From contig NZ_QURL01000007.1 of assembly GCF_003403015.1 (NCBI RefSeq), forward strand, positions 154,196 through 218,195: a DNA stretch of 64,000 nucleotides, read 5' to 3'. The notes under the pieces were generated by a model, which was given only the letters and a program-made list of their open reading frames with translations, did no database searches and was not told the DNA's origin. This DNA is from Fulvimarina endophytica (GTDB lineage: Bacteria; Pseudomonadota; Alphaproteobacteria; Rhizobiales; Rhizobiaceae). This document shows positions 18,181 to 31,590 of this stretch, piece after piece (position 1 is the stretch's first letter; each line of letters begins with the position of its first letter). The translations under genes were made by a program, and so were the position numbers.

Positions 18181-19383
18181 ATGAGCGAAGCCGAACCGAA
18201 CCATGCCGCCGCGTTGAGCCTTCGGGTCGTGGACGACATCCATGCCGTCAATGCCTCGATCTGGGATCGGTTGGCCGAGAACGAGGCCGCACCGGCGGGC
18301 CCAGGCGAGGGTCCGTCCAACCCCTTCCTGTCCCATGCCTTCCTGTCGTCCCTCGAAGATTCGGGATGCGTCGGGGAGCGGACCGGCTGGTTCGTCCAGC
18401 ATCTCGTTCTGGAGGACGACGCCGGCGAGGTCCGGGCGCTCGCTCCGGCCTATGCCAAGACGCACAGCCAGGGCGAATACGTCTTCGACTACGGCTGGGC
18501 CGATGCGTTCCAGCGTGCCGGCGGGCAATATTATCCCAAGCTCCAGTTGTCCGTGCCCTTCACGCCGGCCGGCGGCCCTCGCCTTCTCGCCGGCAACGGG
18601 CCGTTGTCGGGCCTTTTCCGGCGTGCGCTCGTGCAGGGCATCGAGGCCTATTGCGGGCAGGCCGACGTCTCGTCCGCCCATGCGACCTTCCTGCGCGCGG
18701 ACGACCTTGCGGCGATGGAAAGCGCGGACTGGCTGCATCGCACCGACCAGCAGTTCCACTTCATCAATCGCGGCTATGGTGCCTATGACGACTTCCTCGC
18801 AAGCCTTACCTCGCGCAAGCGCAAGGATCTGCGCAAGGAGCGCGAGAAGGCGCTCGAAAACGGGATCGAGATCGTCTGGCTGACGGGTGCGGATCTCACC
18901 GAGGAGGCCTGGGACGCGTTCTATCGCTTCTACATGGATACCGGGGCGCGCAAATGGGGCCGGCCCTATCTGAACCGGCGCTTCTTCACCCTCGTCTCGG
19001 AACGGATGGCGGACCGTATCCTTCTCGTCATGGCGAAGCGCGAAGGCCGCTATATCGCTGGCGCCCTGAACTTCATCGGCAAGGACCGGCTCTACGGGCG
19101 CAACTGGGGCTGTATCGAGGATCACCCCTTTCTGCATTTCGAGGTCTGCTACCATCAGGCCATCGATTTCGCGATCGCCCGCGGCCTCGGCGTTGTGGAG
19201 GCGGGCGCGCAAGGGCAGCACAAGATCGCGCGCGGCTACGAACCCGTCACCACCCATTCGGCCCATTTCATCCGCCATCCCGGCCTTCGCGCCGCGATCG
19301 CAGATTATCTGGAGGCCGAGCGCGAGGAGGTGGACCAGATCGGAACCCTGCTCGGGGGACATACGCCGTTCCGCAAGGGCTGA
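18181..19383 (+). CDS. GNAT/FemAB-like acyltransferase (DUF482, PF04339)
   Basis: A 400-residue cytosolic protein of the family once called DUF482, related in fold to FemAB peptidyl and GNAT acyltransferases. The visible hallmarks are NPFLSHAFLSSLEDSGCVG near the N terminus, YAKTHSQGEYVFDYGWADAF, LTSRKRKDLRKEREKAL and the C-terminal GAQGQHKIARGYEPV. The substrate is unknown. The start is the ATG 59 bases after the GDPD stop; the longer frame upstream is the GDPD gene read out of phase. Genes of this family often sit by HIT genes, as here. Confidence 0.88.
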   Translation: MSEAEPNHAAALSLRVVDDIHAVNASIWDRLAENEAAPAGPGEGPSNPFLSHAFLSSLEDSGCVGERTGWFVQHLVLEDDAGEVRALAPAYAKTHSQGEYVFDYGWADAFQRAGGQYYPKLQLSVPFTPAGGPRLLAGNGPLSGLFRRALVQGIEAYCGQADVSSAHATFLRADDLAAMESADWLHRTDQQFHFINRGYGAYDDFLASLTSRKRKDLRKEREKALENGIEIVWLTGADLTEEAWDAFYRFYMDTGARKWGRPYLNRRFFTLVSERMADRILLVMAKREGRYIAGALNFIGKDRLYGRNWGCIEDHPFLHFEVCYHQAIDFAIARGLGVVEAGAQGQHKIARGYEPVTTHSAHFIRHPGLRAAIADYLEAEREEVDQIGTLLGGHTPFRKG

Positions 19384-19499
19384 GGACGCACGCCCCGAGG
19401 GTCATGCGCGCTACCTCGCGCATCCGGGCGATCGCCTCGATGGAAATCTGGCGTCCGGCGACTAACATTGAGCGAGACGCGAACACGGGGGAAACCGCG

Positions 19500-19919
19500 A
19501 TGCCGGCTTACGACGACAGCAACATCTTCGGCAGAATGCTGCGGGGGGAGATCCCCGCGATCACCGTATACGAGGACGAGGATACGCTCGTCATCATGGA
19601 CATCATGCCCCAGACCAAGGGCCACTGCCTGATCATTCCGAAGGCCCCGTCCCGCAACCTTCTCGACGCATCCGACGAGGCGCTGGCCAGGACGATCCCG
19701 ATCGTCGCGAAGATCGCCCGGGCGGCAAAGAAGGCTTTCGAGGCCGACGGTGTGCAGATCATTCAGTTCAACGAGGAGGCGGCCGGACAGACGGTGTTCC
19801 ACCTCCATTTCCACGTCATTCCGTCCTATGCCGGAACCGAGAGCCGCAAGCATGCGGCGGGCGAGGTCGACAGGGACGTGCTGAAAGAGCATTGCGAGGC
19901 GATCAAGGCAGCCCTCTAG
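19500..19919 (+). CDS. HIT family (histidine triad) nucleotide hydrolase
   Basis: HIT proteins hydrolyse adenosine phosphoramidates and related AMP conjugates. The 139-residue product has the triad HLHFHVIP near residue 100, the N-terminal [13 protein letters not shown] typical of the Hint branch, and [11 protein letters not shown]. The ATG follows GGGGAAACCGCG, a purine-rich ribosome site. The 178 bases to clpS contain no gene that I can see. Confidence 0.93.
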   Translation: MPAYDDSNIFGRMLRGEIPAITVYEDEDTLVIMDIMPQTKGHCLIIPKAPSRNLLDASDEALARTIPIVAKIARAAKKAFEADGVQIIQFNEEAAGQTVFHLHFHVIPSYAGTESRKHAAGEVDRDVLKEHCEAIKAAL

Positions 19920-20097
19920 CCGCCATTTCGACCCGGGCCGAACCGAACCCCAGAGGCGGCATGCGTCCCCTCGGGATCGTCAAGGTGCAGGGCCGGCTTT
20001 CGACAGGGCCGGACCTGCGGCGTGCCGGGCAAGGTTTCGCCCATTCACGGGTTGGCGATTTGTCGCGCAAGGCGCCGGACTTCAAACGGGATCGAGC

Positions 20098-20508
20098 ATG
20101 CATACATACGAAGCGATGAGGACATCGATCAGACCCACCGCCGTTCCCGGCTCCCGATCCTACGGCTTCCAGCCGGCGGTCATGCAGGCTGAGAAGAACG
20201 ACGAGGACGGTGGAACGGGCACGTCGGTCATCACACGGACGAAACCGAAATTACAGAAACCGAGCCTTTACAGAGTCCTCCTTCTGAACGACGATTACAC
20301 TCCGATGGAGTTCGTCATCCACGTCCTCGAACGGTTCTTCCAGAAGGACCGCGAGGCTGCGACGCGGATCATGTTGCATGTCCATCGACACGGGGTCGGG
20401 GAATGCGGCGTCTTCACTTACGAGGTGGCCGAAACCAAGGTGACTCAGGTGATGGATTTCGCTCGTCAGCACCAACATCCGCTGCAATGCGTGATGGAAA
20501 AGAATTGA
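20098..20508 (+). CDS. clpS: ATP-dependent Clp protease adaptor ClpS
   Basis: ClpS delivers N-degron substrates to ClpAP. The core from about residue 55 has [20 protein letters not shown] with the N-end residue pocket, then [15 protein letters not shown] and the C-terminal [11 protein letters not shown]. Three in-frame ATGs precede the core (20098, 20116 and one at MQAEKND); none has a strong Shine-Dalgarno, so the real N terminus could be up to 28 residues shorter than the 136 given. The stop is eight bases before the clpA start codon. Confidence 0.94.
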   Translation: MHTYEAMRTSIRPTAVPGSRSYGFQPAVMQAEKNDEDGGTGTSVITRTKPKLQKPSLYRVLLLNDDYTPMEFVIHVLERFFQKDREAATRIMLHVHRHGVGECGVFTYEVAETKVTQVMDFARQHQHPLQCVMEKN

Positions 20509-20510
20509 GG
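20507..20510 (+). promoter_or_regulatory. Shine-Dalgarno for the clpA TTG start
   Basis: GAGG overlaps the clpS stop codon and stands six bases before TTG at 20517. The next in-frame ATG is about 45 codons inside the conserved Clp N domain, so this site decides the unusual start. Confidence 0.7.
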
Positions 20511-20516
20511 TGAAGC

Positions 20517-23000
<2,484 letters not shown>

Positions 23001-23059
23001 TGGCGCTCCGGCGCAGATCGAGGCCGAAGCATCAGAGCGCCCGCCTCGCAGACTGAGCG

Positions 23060-23094
23060 AAAAAAGCCGCCGGCTCGCACCGGCGGCTTTTTTT
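23060..23094. terminator. strong bidirectional intrinsic terminator
   Basis: GCCGCCGG (23066-23073) and CCGGCGGC (23080-23087) form a perfect 8-bp stem with a 6-base loop, flanked by six A on the left and seven T on the right. It can end clpA on the plus strand and the lyxose isomerase gene on the minus strand. Confidence 0.92.
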
Positions 23095-23132
23095 ACGCGG
23101 TCCCTTCGCCGCCGATTCCCGGCCGCGGGCCC

Positions 23133-23819
23133 TCAGGCGAGCCAGTGCGCGTAATCGCTGACGAGAAGGTGGGTTGGCTCCACATCCTCCTCGATCGTCG
23201 AGAATCGTCCGATCGGCTCGCGGAAGATGTTGTCCTCCTCGTCGTCGTTGACGGTCGAGACCTCACCCACGAGCACGTCGCCTCCCTCCGCCCAGAAGGC
23301 GTGCCAGTCGCCCGGCATGAGTGTCACGCTCTCACCGGGCGCGAGGCGAAGACGCTCGCCCGGCCCGAACGCGCGTTCGATCCCGTCGCACATGACCCGC
23401 CCGCCGGCATCGGCAGAAAACCGCCCCGCCTCGTCGGAGCCGAACAGTTCCACCACCAGCGTCGCGCCGCCGCGATTGATGATGTCCTCGGCCTTCAGCA
23501 CATGGGTATGCATGGGGCTGAGTTGTCGCTCGCGCGTGATGAGAAGCTTTTCGGCGTAACACATGCCGCGGCCCGCCGTGAGGTCCGCGAGGCGCCCGTT
23601 GCGCAGGGTGAAGAGGAAGAGGCCCATCTCCTCGAAGCGCCCTGCTCCGTAATCCGTCACGTCCCACCCGCACCGGCTTTCGATGATGTGGCGCGCCTTG
23701 CTCCTGCGGGCCCGGAACTCCTGCGGCGTCCACCTTGCGAACGGCGGAAGCGTAAAGCCATGCCGCGCGATGAGCTCGCTCGCCTCCGCCATGATCCGAT
23801 TGATGTCCGACCGCTTCAT
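23133..23819 (-). CDS. D-lyxose isomerase family protein (PF07385)
   Basis: Family members are cupin metalloenzymes that interconvert D-lyxose and D-xylulose and often D-mannose and D-fructose. The 228-residue product starts MKRSDINRIMAEA behind a GGGGAGGA Shine-Dalgarno. The metal site is visible as HTHVLKAEDIINRGG, with a second His in PGDWHAFWAEGGDVLVGEVS and the nearby Glu. There is no sugar transporter, kinase or regulator beside it, so its in vivo sugar is unclear. Confidence 0.85.
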   Translation of the reverse strand: MKRSDINRIMAEASELIARHGFTLPPFARWTPQEFRARRSKARHIIESRCGWDVTDYGAGRFEEMGLFLFTLRNGRLADLTAGRGMCYAEKLLITRERQLSPMHTHVLKAEDIINRGGATLVVELFGSDEAGRFSADAGGRVMCDGIERAFGPGERLRLAPGESVTLMPGDWHAFWAEGGDVLVGEVSTVNDDEEDNIFREPIGRFSTIEEDVEPTHLLVSDYAHWLA

Positions 23820-23994
23820 CGAAGTCCTCCCCTCACCGCAATTGCACTCCGCCGATCCCGGGGCGCAAGCGGGTTCTACCCTATCGCGGCAGAAAGCGGG
23901 ACCCGAATTCGACGACTGAAAAGCTTCGTCACGAGACACAGGAAGACGGCCGGATCGGCTGTCACATGTTCGATAAAAAGGAGATTTAAAAGAT

Positions 23995-24070
<76 letters not shown>

Positions 24071-24314
24071 ACGCCGCGCTCTGGGCGCGGACCGTCGCGG
24101 AGCCCTGAGAAGCACCGCGTCGTGATGTCGGCGGTGTAGTCGAGTGGCGCGGGAGCGTCAAGCGCTTTTCGCAATTCGATCCGATTGTTTCGACGCTTTT
24201 GCGACATGGCGATCGAGGAAGGCGTTCGGCCTCGAAGGTTCGACCATTCTTGCCCCGCGAGACCCGATTTCCGAAACCGGTCCGAGGCTCCCATTCCCCG
24301 AAGACCCGCCGGCC

Positions 24315-24349
24315 GATCCGAAACTCGGCTCCGCTTTGCCGACCGATTC
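24315..24349 (+). repeat. degenerate copy of the dispersed palindromic element
   Basis: GATCCGAAA, then CTTTGCCGACCGATT after a 10-base centre, resembles the plus-strand form of the element at 48686-48727 (GATCCGAAAA ... GTTTCGGTTCGAT). The match is partial and the palindrome is decayed. Confidence 0.3.
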
Positions 24350-24423
24350 AGCGAGCCTCCCGGAAGCTTGCGATCCGCATCGCCCCCGCCCGCTTCCGCT
24401 CGCGGCAACAGCCTTCAACAAAG

Positions 24424-24452
24424 AAAAAGCGGGACGCCTGACGGCACCCCGC
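24424..24452 (-). terminator. intrinsic terminator for the TIGR02300 gene
   Basis: On the minus strand GCGGG (from 24452) pairs with CCCGC (to 24429), with an inner TGCC/GGCG helix, and is followed by TTTTTCTTTG. It lies 56 bases after the stop of the TIGR02300 gene. Confidence 0.7.
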
Positions 24453-24507
24453 TCCCCCTTAGATTTCTTGCAGTGGTTGCCCGAACCACCGGCCGGGCCG
24501 AACCCCC

Positions 24508-24933
24508 TCAGGAATCGTCGTCGTCGTCGCGCCCGCCGCCGAGGATGTCGGACACGTCGTCATCGTCGTCGTCGTCATCTTCGAGGAAGCTGTCGTCGTC
24601 GTCGTCATCGTCGACCGTGACGTCGTCGTCCTCGCTGTCGTCCACATCGGGCGAATTCTTGCTGGACTTGTCCGTCTCGTCGTCCTCGACATCGTTGAGG
24701 GAAACGGTCTTCTCGTCGGAATCGGAGTCCATCTCGACTTCCGTCTCCTCCTCGTCGTCCTCCTCCTTCACGCGGGACTTGGACTTCGACTTCATCTCCG
24801 CCTCGCCCTCGAAGAAGGAGAGCGGGTAGGACTTTCCGGTATAGGGCGAAACGATCGGGTCCTTGTTGAGATCGTAGAACTTGCGACCCGTTTCAGGGTC
24901 GATCCGCTTCGTTCCGAGTTCGGGTTTGGCCAT
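24508..24933 (-). CDS. TIGR02300 family 'FYDLN acid' protein
   Basis: A conserved alphaproteobacterial protein without known function. The 141-residue product has a basic, ordered N terminus (MAKPELGTKRIDPETGRKFYDLNKDPIVSPY, residues 1-31, quoted here in words: it contains GTKR, GRKFYDLNKDP and SPYTG), then an intensely acidic tail from residue 50 to the end with runs of seven or more Asp. The tail is predicted disordered. An AGG-containing ribosome site lies before the ATG. The N-terminal domain looks like a degenerate small zinc-finger-like module without cysteines. Confidence 0.88.
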   Translation of the reverse strand: MAKPELGTKRIDPETGRKFYDLNKDPIVSPYTGKSYPLSFFEGEAEMKSKSKSRVKEEDDEEETEVEMDSDSDEKTVSLNDVEDDETDKSSKNSPDVDDSEDDDVTVDDDDDDDSFLEDDDDDDDDVSDILGGGRDDDDDS

Positions 24934-25087
24934 GTCTGCCTCGCTTGCAGGTGTCGGTACATCGATATCTGGAGATTGCGCTCGCTGCGCCGATCCGGCC
25001 GCAGCCCGGCCGTCGCGGCACCCAGTTCCTCGCGCCCTCTGGGCGCCAGCCACCGGCCCATGCCGGAACAGCCGTGTGGCGTGATAA

Positions 25088-26996
<1,909 letters not shown>

Positions 26997-27000
<4 letters not shown>

Positions 27001-27647
27001 ACTCCGCAATGGCCAGACCCCTCGTCATCGCCATCGATGGACCGGCGGCCGCCGGCAAGGGCACGCTCGCAAAGCAGCTCGCGGCCCATTACAGCCTGCC
27101 ATATCTCGATACCGGCCTCCTCTACCGGGCGGTCGGTCGCAAGGCCGCCGCACAAGGGCTCGATCTCGACGATCCGCAGGCGATGGAGCCGCTGGCACGC
27201 GATCTCGACACCGGCGATATCGACGAGGGCGCCCTGCGCGGACGCGAAGCGGGTGAACTCGCATCGCGCGTCGCAGCCCATGAGGGCGTTCGCAGGGCCC
27301 TCACCGCGTTCCAGCGCGATTTCGCGGACCGCCCCACCGGCGCCCTTCTCGACGGACGCGATATCGGCACGGTGATCTGCCCGAATGCGGACGTGAAGAT
27401 CTTCGTCGTGGCGAGCGCCGAGGTGCGGGCGCGCAGGCGCACCGACGAGCTGAACGCCAAGGGCCGGGCCGTCGTCTACGAAACGATTCTCGAGGAGGTC
27501 CGCCAGCGCGACGACCGGGACTCCAATCGCGCCGTAGCCCCCCTGAAACCGGCCGAGGACGCGCACTTGCTGGACACCAGCGAATTGAGTATAGAAGGCG
27601 TGTTCCGCGAGGCGTGCCGTCTGATCGACGCGCACATTCAGACCTAG
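26997..27647 (+). CDS. cmk: (d)CMP kinase
   Basis: Cmk phosphorylates CMP and dCMP. The 216-residue P-loop enzyme has IDGPAAAGKGTLAKQL as Walker A, LDTGLLYRAVG, the CMP-binding DGRDIGTVICPNADVKIF, and ARRRTDEL. The first ATG (26997) overlaps the upstream stop; a second ATG at 27009 (MARPLV) is equally possible and would drop four residues. aroA-cmk-rpsA is a classic conserved order. Confidence 0.96.
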
Positions 27648-27977
27648 CCGGGACGGAGTTCGACGGGCGGCCTTCGTGAAGAGGGTACGCCCTTTTCGCT
27701 CATGGGGCTTCGATATCGCCGAAGGCGAGACGGGGCTCTGGAGTGCGGACTTCGATGAACCGGTCCGTTTCGGCGTTCTTCGCGCCGGACGGCGGCCCTG
27801 CCCGAGCGCAAGTCCTCGCGGCGGCCGCCTTGCCCGCATCCCGGCGCCCCGGCGCCTTGCGGGCGGAACCCGATCTTCGGACCTTGGATACTCGAACCCG
27901 ATCGTCCTTTCGGCGATCACCGGCGCAATGCCTTTCCAGCGGTTTTGATGAGCCGGAAAGGTCTTCAAGGAGAACGA
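27648..27977 (+). other. 330-base cmk-rpsA gap, rpsA promoter and leader
   Basis: No gene is supported. The region presumably holds the rpsA promoter and leader; I cannot pick a -35/-10 pair with confidence. The last 50 bases carry a stable hairpin (27931-27961) and the Shine-Dalgarno GGAG at 27969-27972. Confidence 0.5.
27931..27961 (+). promoter_or_regulatory. hairpin just before the rpsA ribosome site
   Basis: CCTTTCC (27931-27937) pairs with GGAAAGG (27955-27961), with an inner GG/CC pair. It ends seven bases before the Shine-Dalgarno of rpsA. S1 is autoregulated through its leader in enterics, so a leader structure is plausible, but no direct homology is seen. Confidence 0.4.
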
Positions 27978-29681
27978 ATGTCAAATCTCAATCCCTCTCG
28001 CGATGATTTCGCCTCCATGCTCGAGGCCTCGTTCCACGAGCAGGACGTTGCAGAAGGCTCGGTGATCAAGGGCACCGTCGTCGCGATCGAGAAGGATATG
28101 GCCGTCGTCGACGTCGGCCTGAAGGTCGAGGGCCGCGTCGCCCTCAAGGAATTCGGCGCCAAGGGCCGCGACGGCGACCTGAAGGTCGGCGACGAGGTCG
28201 AGGTCTATGTCGAGCGCATCGAGAACGCGCTGGGCGAGGCCGTCCTGTCGCGCGACAAGGCTCGCCGCGAGGAGAGCTGGATCCGCCTCGAAGCCAAGTT
28301 CAACGAGAACGAGAAGGTCGAAGGCCAGATCTTCAACCAGGTCAAGGGCGGCTTCACGGTCGACCTCGACGGGGCCGTGGCCTTCCTTCCGCGTTCCCAG
28401 GTCGACATCCGTCCGATCCGCGACGTGACGCCGCTGATGAACACCCCGCAGCCCTTCCAGATCCTCAAGATGGACAAGCGCCGCGGCAACATCGTCGTCT
28501 CGCGCCGGACCGTTCTGGAAGAGAGCCGCGCCGAGCAGCGCTCCGAGATCGTCCAGAACCTCGAAGAGGGTCAGGTCGTCGACGGTATCGTCAAGAACAT
28601 CACCGACTACGGTGCGTTCGTCGATCTGGGCGGCATCGATGGTCTGCTGCACGTCACCGACATGGCGTGGCGCCGCGTGAACCATCCGACGGAGATCCTG
28701 CAGATCGGTCAGACCGTGAAGGTCCAGATCATCCGCATCAACCAGGATACCCATCGCATCTCGCTCGGCATGAAGCAGCTCGAGGCCGATCCGTGGGACG
28801 GCATCGGCGTCAAGTATCCGATGGGCGTCAAGGTCACGGGACGCGTCACGAACATCACCGACTACGGTGCGTTCGTCGAGCTGGAGCCGGGCATCGAAGG
28901 GCTCATCCACGTCTCCGAGATGTCCTGGACGAAGAAGAACGTCCATCCGGGCAAGATCCTCGCCACCTCCCAGGAGGTCGAGGTCGTGGTTCTCGAAGTC
29001 GACCCGAACAAGCGCCGCATCTCGCTCGGCCTGAAGCAGACGCTCCAGAACCCGTGGGATGCGTTCGCCGAGAAGTTCCCGGTCGGCGCCATCGTCGAGG
29101 GCGAAGTGAAGAACAAGACCGAGTTCGGTCTCTTCATCGGTCTCGAAGGCGATGTGGACGGCATGGTCCATCTCTCCGATCTCGACTGGAACCGTCCGGG
29201 CGAGCAGGTGATCGAGGAGTTCAACAAGGGCGACCTCGTCAAGGCTCAGGTTCTCGACGTCGACGTCGAGAAGGAGCGGATCTCGCTCGGCATGAAGCAG
29301 GTCGGCGGCGATCCGTTCGTCGAAGCTGCCGAAGCCGGTGAAGTCCGTCGCGGCTCGGTCGTCTCCTGTGAGGTGACGGCGGTCAACGACGGCGGCATCG
29401 AGGTCAAGATCGTCGATACCGATCTCACCTCCTTCATCCGCCGCTCCGATCTCGCCCGCGACCGCGACGAGCAGCGCCCCGAGCGCTTCTCGGTCGGCCA
29501 GACGATCGACGCACGCGTCACCCAGTTCGACAAGAAGGCCCGCCGGGTCGGCCTGTCGATCAAGGCGCTGCAGATCGCCGAGGAGAAGGAAGCCGTGGCG
29601 CAGTTCGGCTCGTCCGACTCCGGCGCTTCGCTCGGCGACATCCTCGGTGCGGCCCTCAAGGGCAACCGCGACGACTCCTAA
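27978..29681 (+). CDS. rpsA: 30S ribosomal protein S1
   Basis: S1 unfolds mRNA leaders and docks them on the 30S subunit. The 567-residue protein begins MSNLNPSRDDFASMLEASF after GGAG and carries six S1/OB repeats. The four central ones are easy to see, with repeated GIVKNITDYGAFVDLGGIDG, GRVTNITDYGAFVELEPGIEG and GEVKNKTEFGLFIGLEGDVDG cores. The C terminus ends in an Ala/Gly/Asp-rich tail. It follows cmk, as in most proteobacteria, and ends in a terminator. Confidence 0.97.
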   Translation: MSNLNPSRDDFASMLEASFHEQDVAEGSVIKGTVVAIEKDMAVVDVGLKVEGRVALKEFGAKGRDGDLKVGDEVEVYVERIENALGEAVLSRDKARREESWIRLEAKFNENEKVEGQIFNQVKGGFTVDLDGAVAFLPRSQVDIRPIRDVTPLMNTPQPFQILKMDKRRGNIVVSRRTVLEESRAEQRSEIVQNLEEGQVVDGIVKNITDYGAFVDLGGIDGLLHVTDMAWRRVNHPTEILQIGQTVKVQIIRINQDTHRISLGMKQLEADPWDGIGVKYPMGVKVTGRVTNITDYGAFVELEPGIEGLIHVSEMSWTKKNVHPGKILATSQEVEVVVLEVDPNKRRISLGLKQTLQNPWDAFAEKFPVGAIVEGEVKNKTEFGLFIGLEGDVDGMVHLSDLDWNRPGEQVIEEFNKGDLVKAQVLDVDVEKERISLGMKQVGGDPFVEAAEAGEVRRGSVVSCEVTAVNDGGIEVKIVDTDLTSFIRRSDLARDRDEQRPERFSVGQTIDARVTQFDKKARRVGLSIKALQIAEEKEAVAQFGSSDSGASLGDILGAALKGNRDDS

Positions 29682-29755
29682 GAGATCGCTCGCGGGCTCC
29701 GACAGCCCATCATGAAGGCTCCGCCGATCCTTTCGGCGGAGCATCATCGCAGACG

Positions 29756-29789
29756 AAACGCCTGTCGAGCCCGGCTCGGCGGGCGTTTT
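29756..29789 (+). terminator. intrinsic terminator for rpsA
   Basis: AAACGCC (29756-29762) pairs with GGCGTTT (29782-29788), with an inner CGAGC/GCTCG stem, followed by a T. Another hairpin, GCTCCGCCG/CGGCGGAGC (29718-29742), comes first but has no T-run. Together they should end rpsA. Confidence 0.7.
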
Positions 29790-29830
29790 GCCGTTCCGGG
29801 TTCCGACACATTGCCGTTTTCGGCCTCCAG

Positions 29831-29872
29831 CATCGAACCGAAATGTCGACCCGGATTTCGGACCATCCGATG
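29831..29872 (+). repeat. 42-nt palindromic element, copy 1
   Basis: CATCGAACCGAAAT ... ATTTCGG ... CCGATG forms an inverted repeat with CATCG/CGATG ends and CCGAAAT/ATTTCGG arms. It matches the reverse complement of 48686-48727 at 34 of 42 positions with no gap. It lies in the rpsA-sfsA spacer after the terminator. Confidence 0.7.
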
Positions 29873-29976
29873 GGTCGGCAGGAAACCCAAACCTTGGACC
29901 CGATCCTTGAATCGGGTCAAAGGCCCCAGCATCGCGGCGCGTTGACGATCGGGGCCTGCCGCAATAGCAGGGTCCG

Positions 29977-30705
29977 ATGGCCGACTTCTCCTCCCCGCTG
30001 CTCCCCGCCCGCCTTCTCCAGCGCTACAAGCGGTTCCTCGCCGATGTCGTCATCGAAGAAACCGGCGAGGAGGTGACGGTTCACTGCCCCAATCCCGGTG
30101 CGATGATGGGCCTCAAGGCGCCGGGCTCGAGGGTCTGGCTGTCGCGCTCGCCGAACAAGGCCCGCAAGCTGCCGATGACGCTGGAGGTGGTGGAGGCGGA
30201 CGGAACCCTTGTCGGCATCAACACCGGCCTGCCGAACCGCCTCGCCGAGGAAGCGCTGGCCGCCGGCCTCGTGCCGGAGCTTCGCGGGATCGGACCGTTG
30301 CGCCGCGAGGTGAAATACGGTCTCAATTCGCGGATCGATCTTCTCGGCGAGGAGGATGGCGGGCGCCCGGTCTATGTGGAGGTGAAGAATGTCCACCTGA
30401 TGCGCCGGGCCGGCCTTGCCGAATTTCCGGACTGCGTGACGACGCGCGGCGCCAAGCATCTGCGCGAACTCTCAGATCAGGTCGACGCCGGCGCACGGGC
30501 GGTGATGCTCTATGTCGTCCAGCGCGCCGACTGCGACGAGATCGGTTTCGCGGTCGATCTCGATCCCGCCTATGCGGCGGCGTTCGCTGAGGCGCGCGCA
30601 CGAGGGGTTGAAGCCTACGGCGTTCGGTGCGACATCACCCTGAAAGCCATCACGCCGGTCGTCCCGATCCCCGTCCGCGACAAAGGTTCGGTGGACCCGT
30701 CCTGA
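29977..30705 (+). CDS. sfsA: sugar fermentation stimulation protein homologue SfsA
   Basis: SfsA is a widespread DNA-binding/nuclease-fold protein named for a maltose phenotype in E. coli; its true role is not settled. The 242-residue product has the family blocks [50 protein letters not shown] (nuclease-like core) and [16 protein letters not shown] possible promoter-like TTGACG lies 35 bases before the start. The map start follows 20 bases later, suggesting an operon. Confidence 0.95.
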   Translation: MADFSSPLLPARLLQRYKRFLADVVIEETGEEVTVHCPNPGAMMGLKAPGSRVWLSRSPNKARKLPMTLEVVEADGTLVGINTGLPNRLAEEALAAGLVPELRGIGPLRREVKYGLNSRIDLLGEEDGGRPVYVEVKNVHLMRRAGLAEFPDCVTTRGAKHLRELSDQVDAGARAVMLYVVQRADCDEIGFAVDLDPAYAAAFAEARARGVEAYGVRCDITLKAITPVVPIPVRDKGSVDPS

Positions 30706-30725
30706 AACACCCCGAGCCGATCGCC

Positions 30726-31574
30726 ATGACCACCTATCTTGAAGCCGAAGCCGATCCCCAGCGCAATACGGGTGCGATCCGAATCTATGGACCGGAAGCC
30801 TTCGAGGGCATGCGCCGCGCCTCGCGCGTCACCGCCGAATGCCTCGATGCCCTCGTCGACATCGTCAAGCCGGGCGTGACGACCCAAGCCATCGACGATT
30901 TCGTCTGGCAGTTCGGCCTCGATCGCGGCGCCGCGCCGGCCTCGCTTCACTACCGGGGCTATACGAAGAGCGTCTGCACCTCGATCAATCACGTGGTCTG
31001 CCATGGCATTCCCAACCAGAAGCCGCTGAAGGAAGGCGATATCGTCAATATCGACGTGACCTATGTGGTCGACGGCTGGCACGGGGATTCCTCGCGCATG
31101 TATCCCGTCGGCCAGGTCAAGCGGGCGAGCGAACGGCTCTGCGAGGTCACCTATCGGGCGCTGCAGCTCGGCATCGCGGCGGTGAAACCCGGCGGCCATG
31201 TGGGCGATATCGGTGCGGCGATCGAGGAATACGCCGTTGCCGAGCGATGCTCGGTCGTGCGCGACTTCTGCGGCCACGGCGTCGGCAAGCTCTTCCACGA
31301 CGCGCCGAACATCCTTCATTACGGAAGCCGTGGCGAAGGCGCGGAACTGCGGCCCGGCATGATCTTCACCATCGAGCCGATGATCAATACCGGCCGCCAG
31401 CATGTGAAGATCCTGGCCGATGGCTGGACGGCCGTCACGCGCGACCGCAGCCTGTCGGCGCAATACGAGCACTCCCTCGGTGTCACCGAGGATGGATGCG
31501 AGGTCTTCACCTATTCGCGCAACGGCTCGGATACGCCGGGGATCTCCGTTCCGCCACTGACCGACGCGGCCTGA
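30726..31574 (+). CDS. map: type I methionine aminopeptidase
   Basis: MAP removes the N-terminal Met from new proteins. The 282-residue enzyme has the metal ligands in order: first Asp in [15 protein letters not shown] with the second in the same block, His in [14 protein letters not shown], Glu in MIFTIEPM, and Glu in [11 protein letters not shown]; the substrate His is in [20 protein letters not shown] split here. The start [11 protein letters not shown] follows the sfsA stop closely; a frame extension upstream overlaps sfsA and is ignored. It is slightly longer than E. coli MAP because of an N-terminal arm. Confidence 0.96.
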   Translation: MTTYLEAEADPQRNTGAIRIYGPEAFEGMRRASRVTAECLDALVDIVKPGVTTQAIDDFVWQFGLDRGAAPASLHYRGYTKSVCTSINHVVCHGIPNQKPLKEGDIVNIDVTYVVDGWHGDSSRMYPVGQVKRASERLCEVTYRALQLGIAAVKPGGHVGDIGAAIEEYAVAERCSVVRDFCGHGVGKLFHDAPNILHYGSRGEGAELRPGMIFTIEPMINTGRQHVKILADGWTAVTRDRSLSAQYEHSLGVTEDGCEVFTYSRNGSDTPGISVPPLTDAA

Positions 31575-31590
31575 CGGACGGCGCGGGGCA

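Larger units (their letters stand above)
24071..24507. other. 437-base gap between tRNA-Ala and the TIGR02300 gene
   Basis: No gene is supported here. The gap holds a degenerate copy of the dispersed palindrome (24315-24349) and, at its right end, a minus-strand terminator (24424-24452). The tRNA promoter should lie in the first 100 bases, but no clear boxes are visible. Confidence 0.5.

Noticed and set aside
27981..29747. 588-residue minus-strand frame opposite rpsA
   Set aside because: Mirror of the S1 repeats; the apparent internal repeats come from S1 itself.
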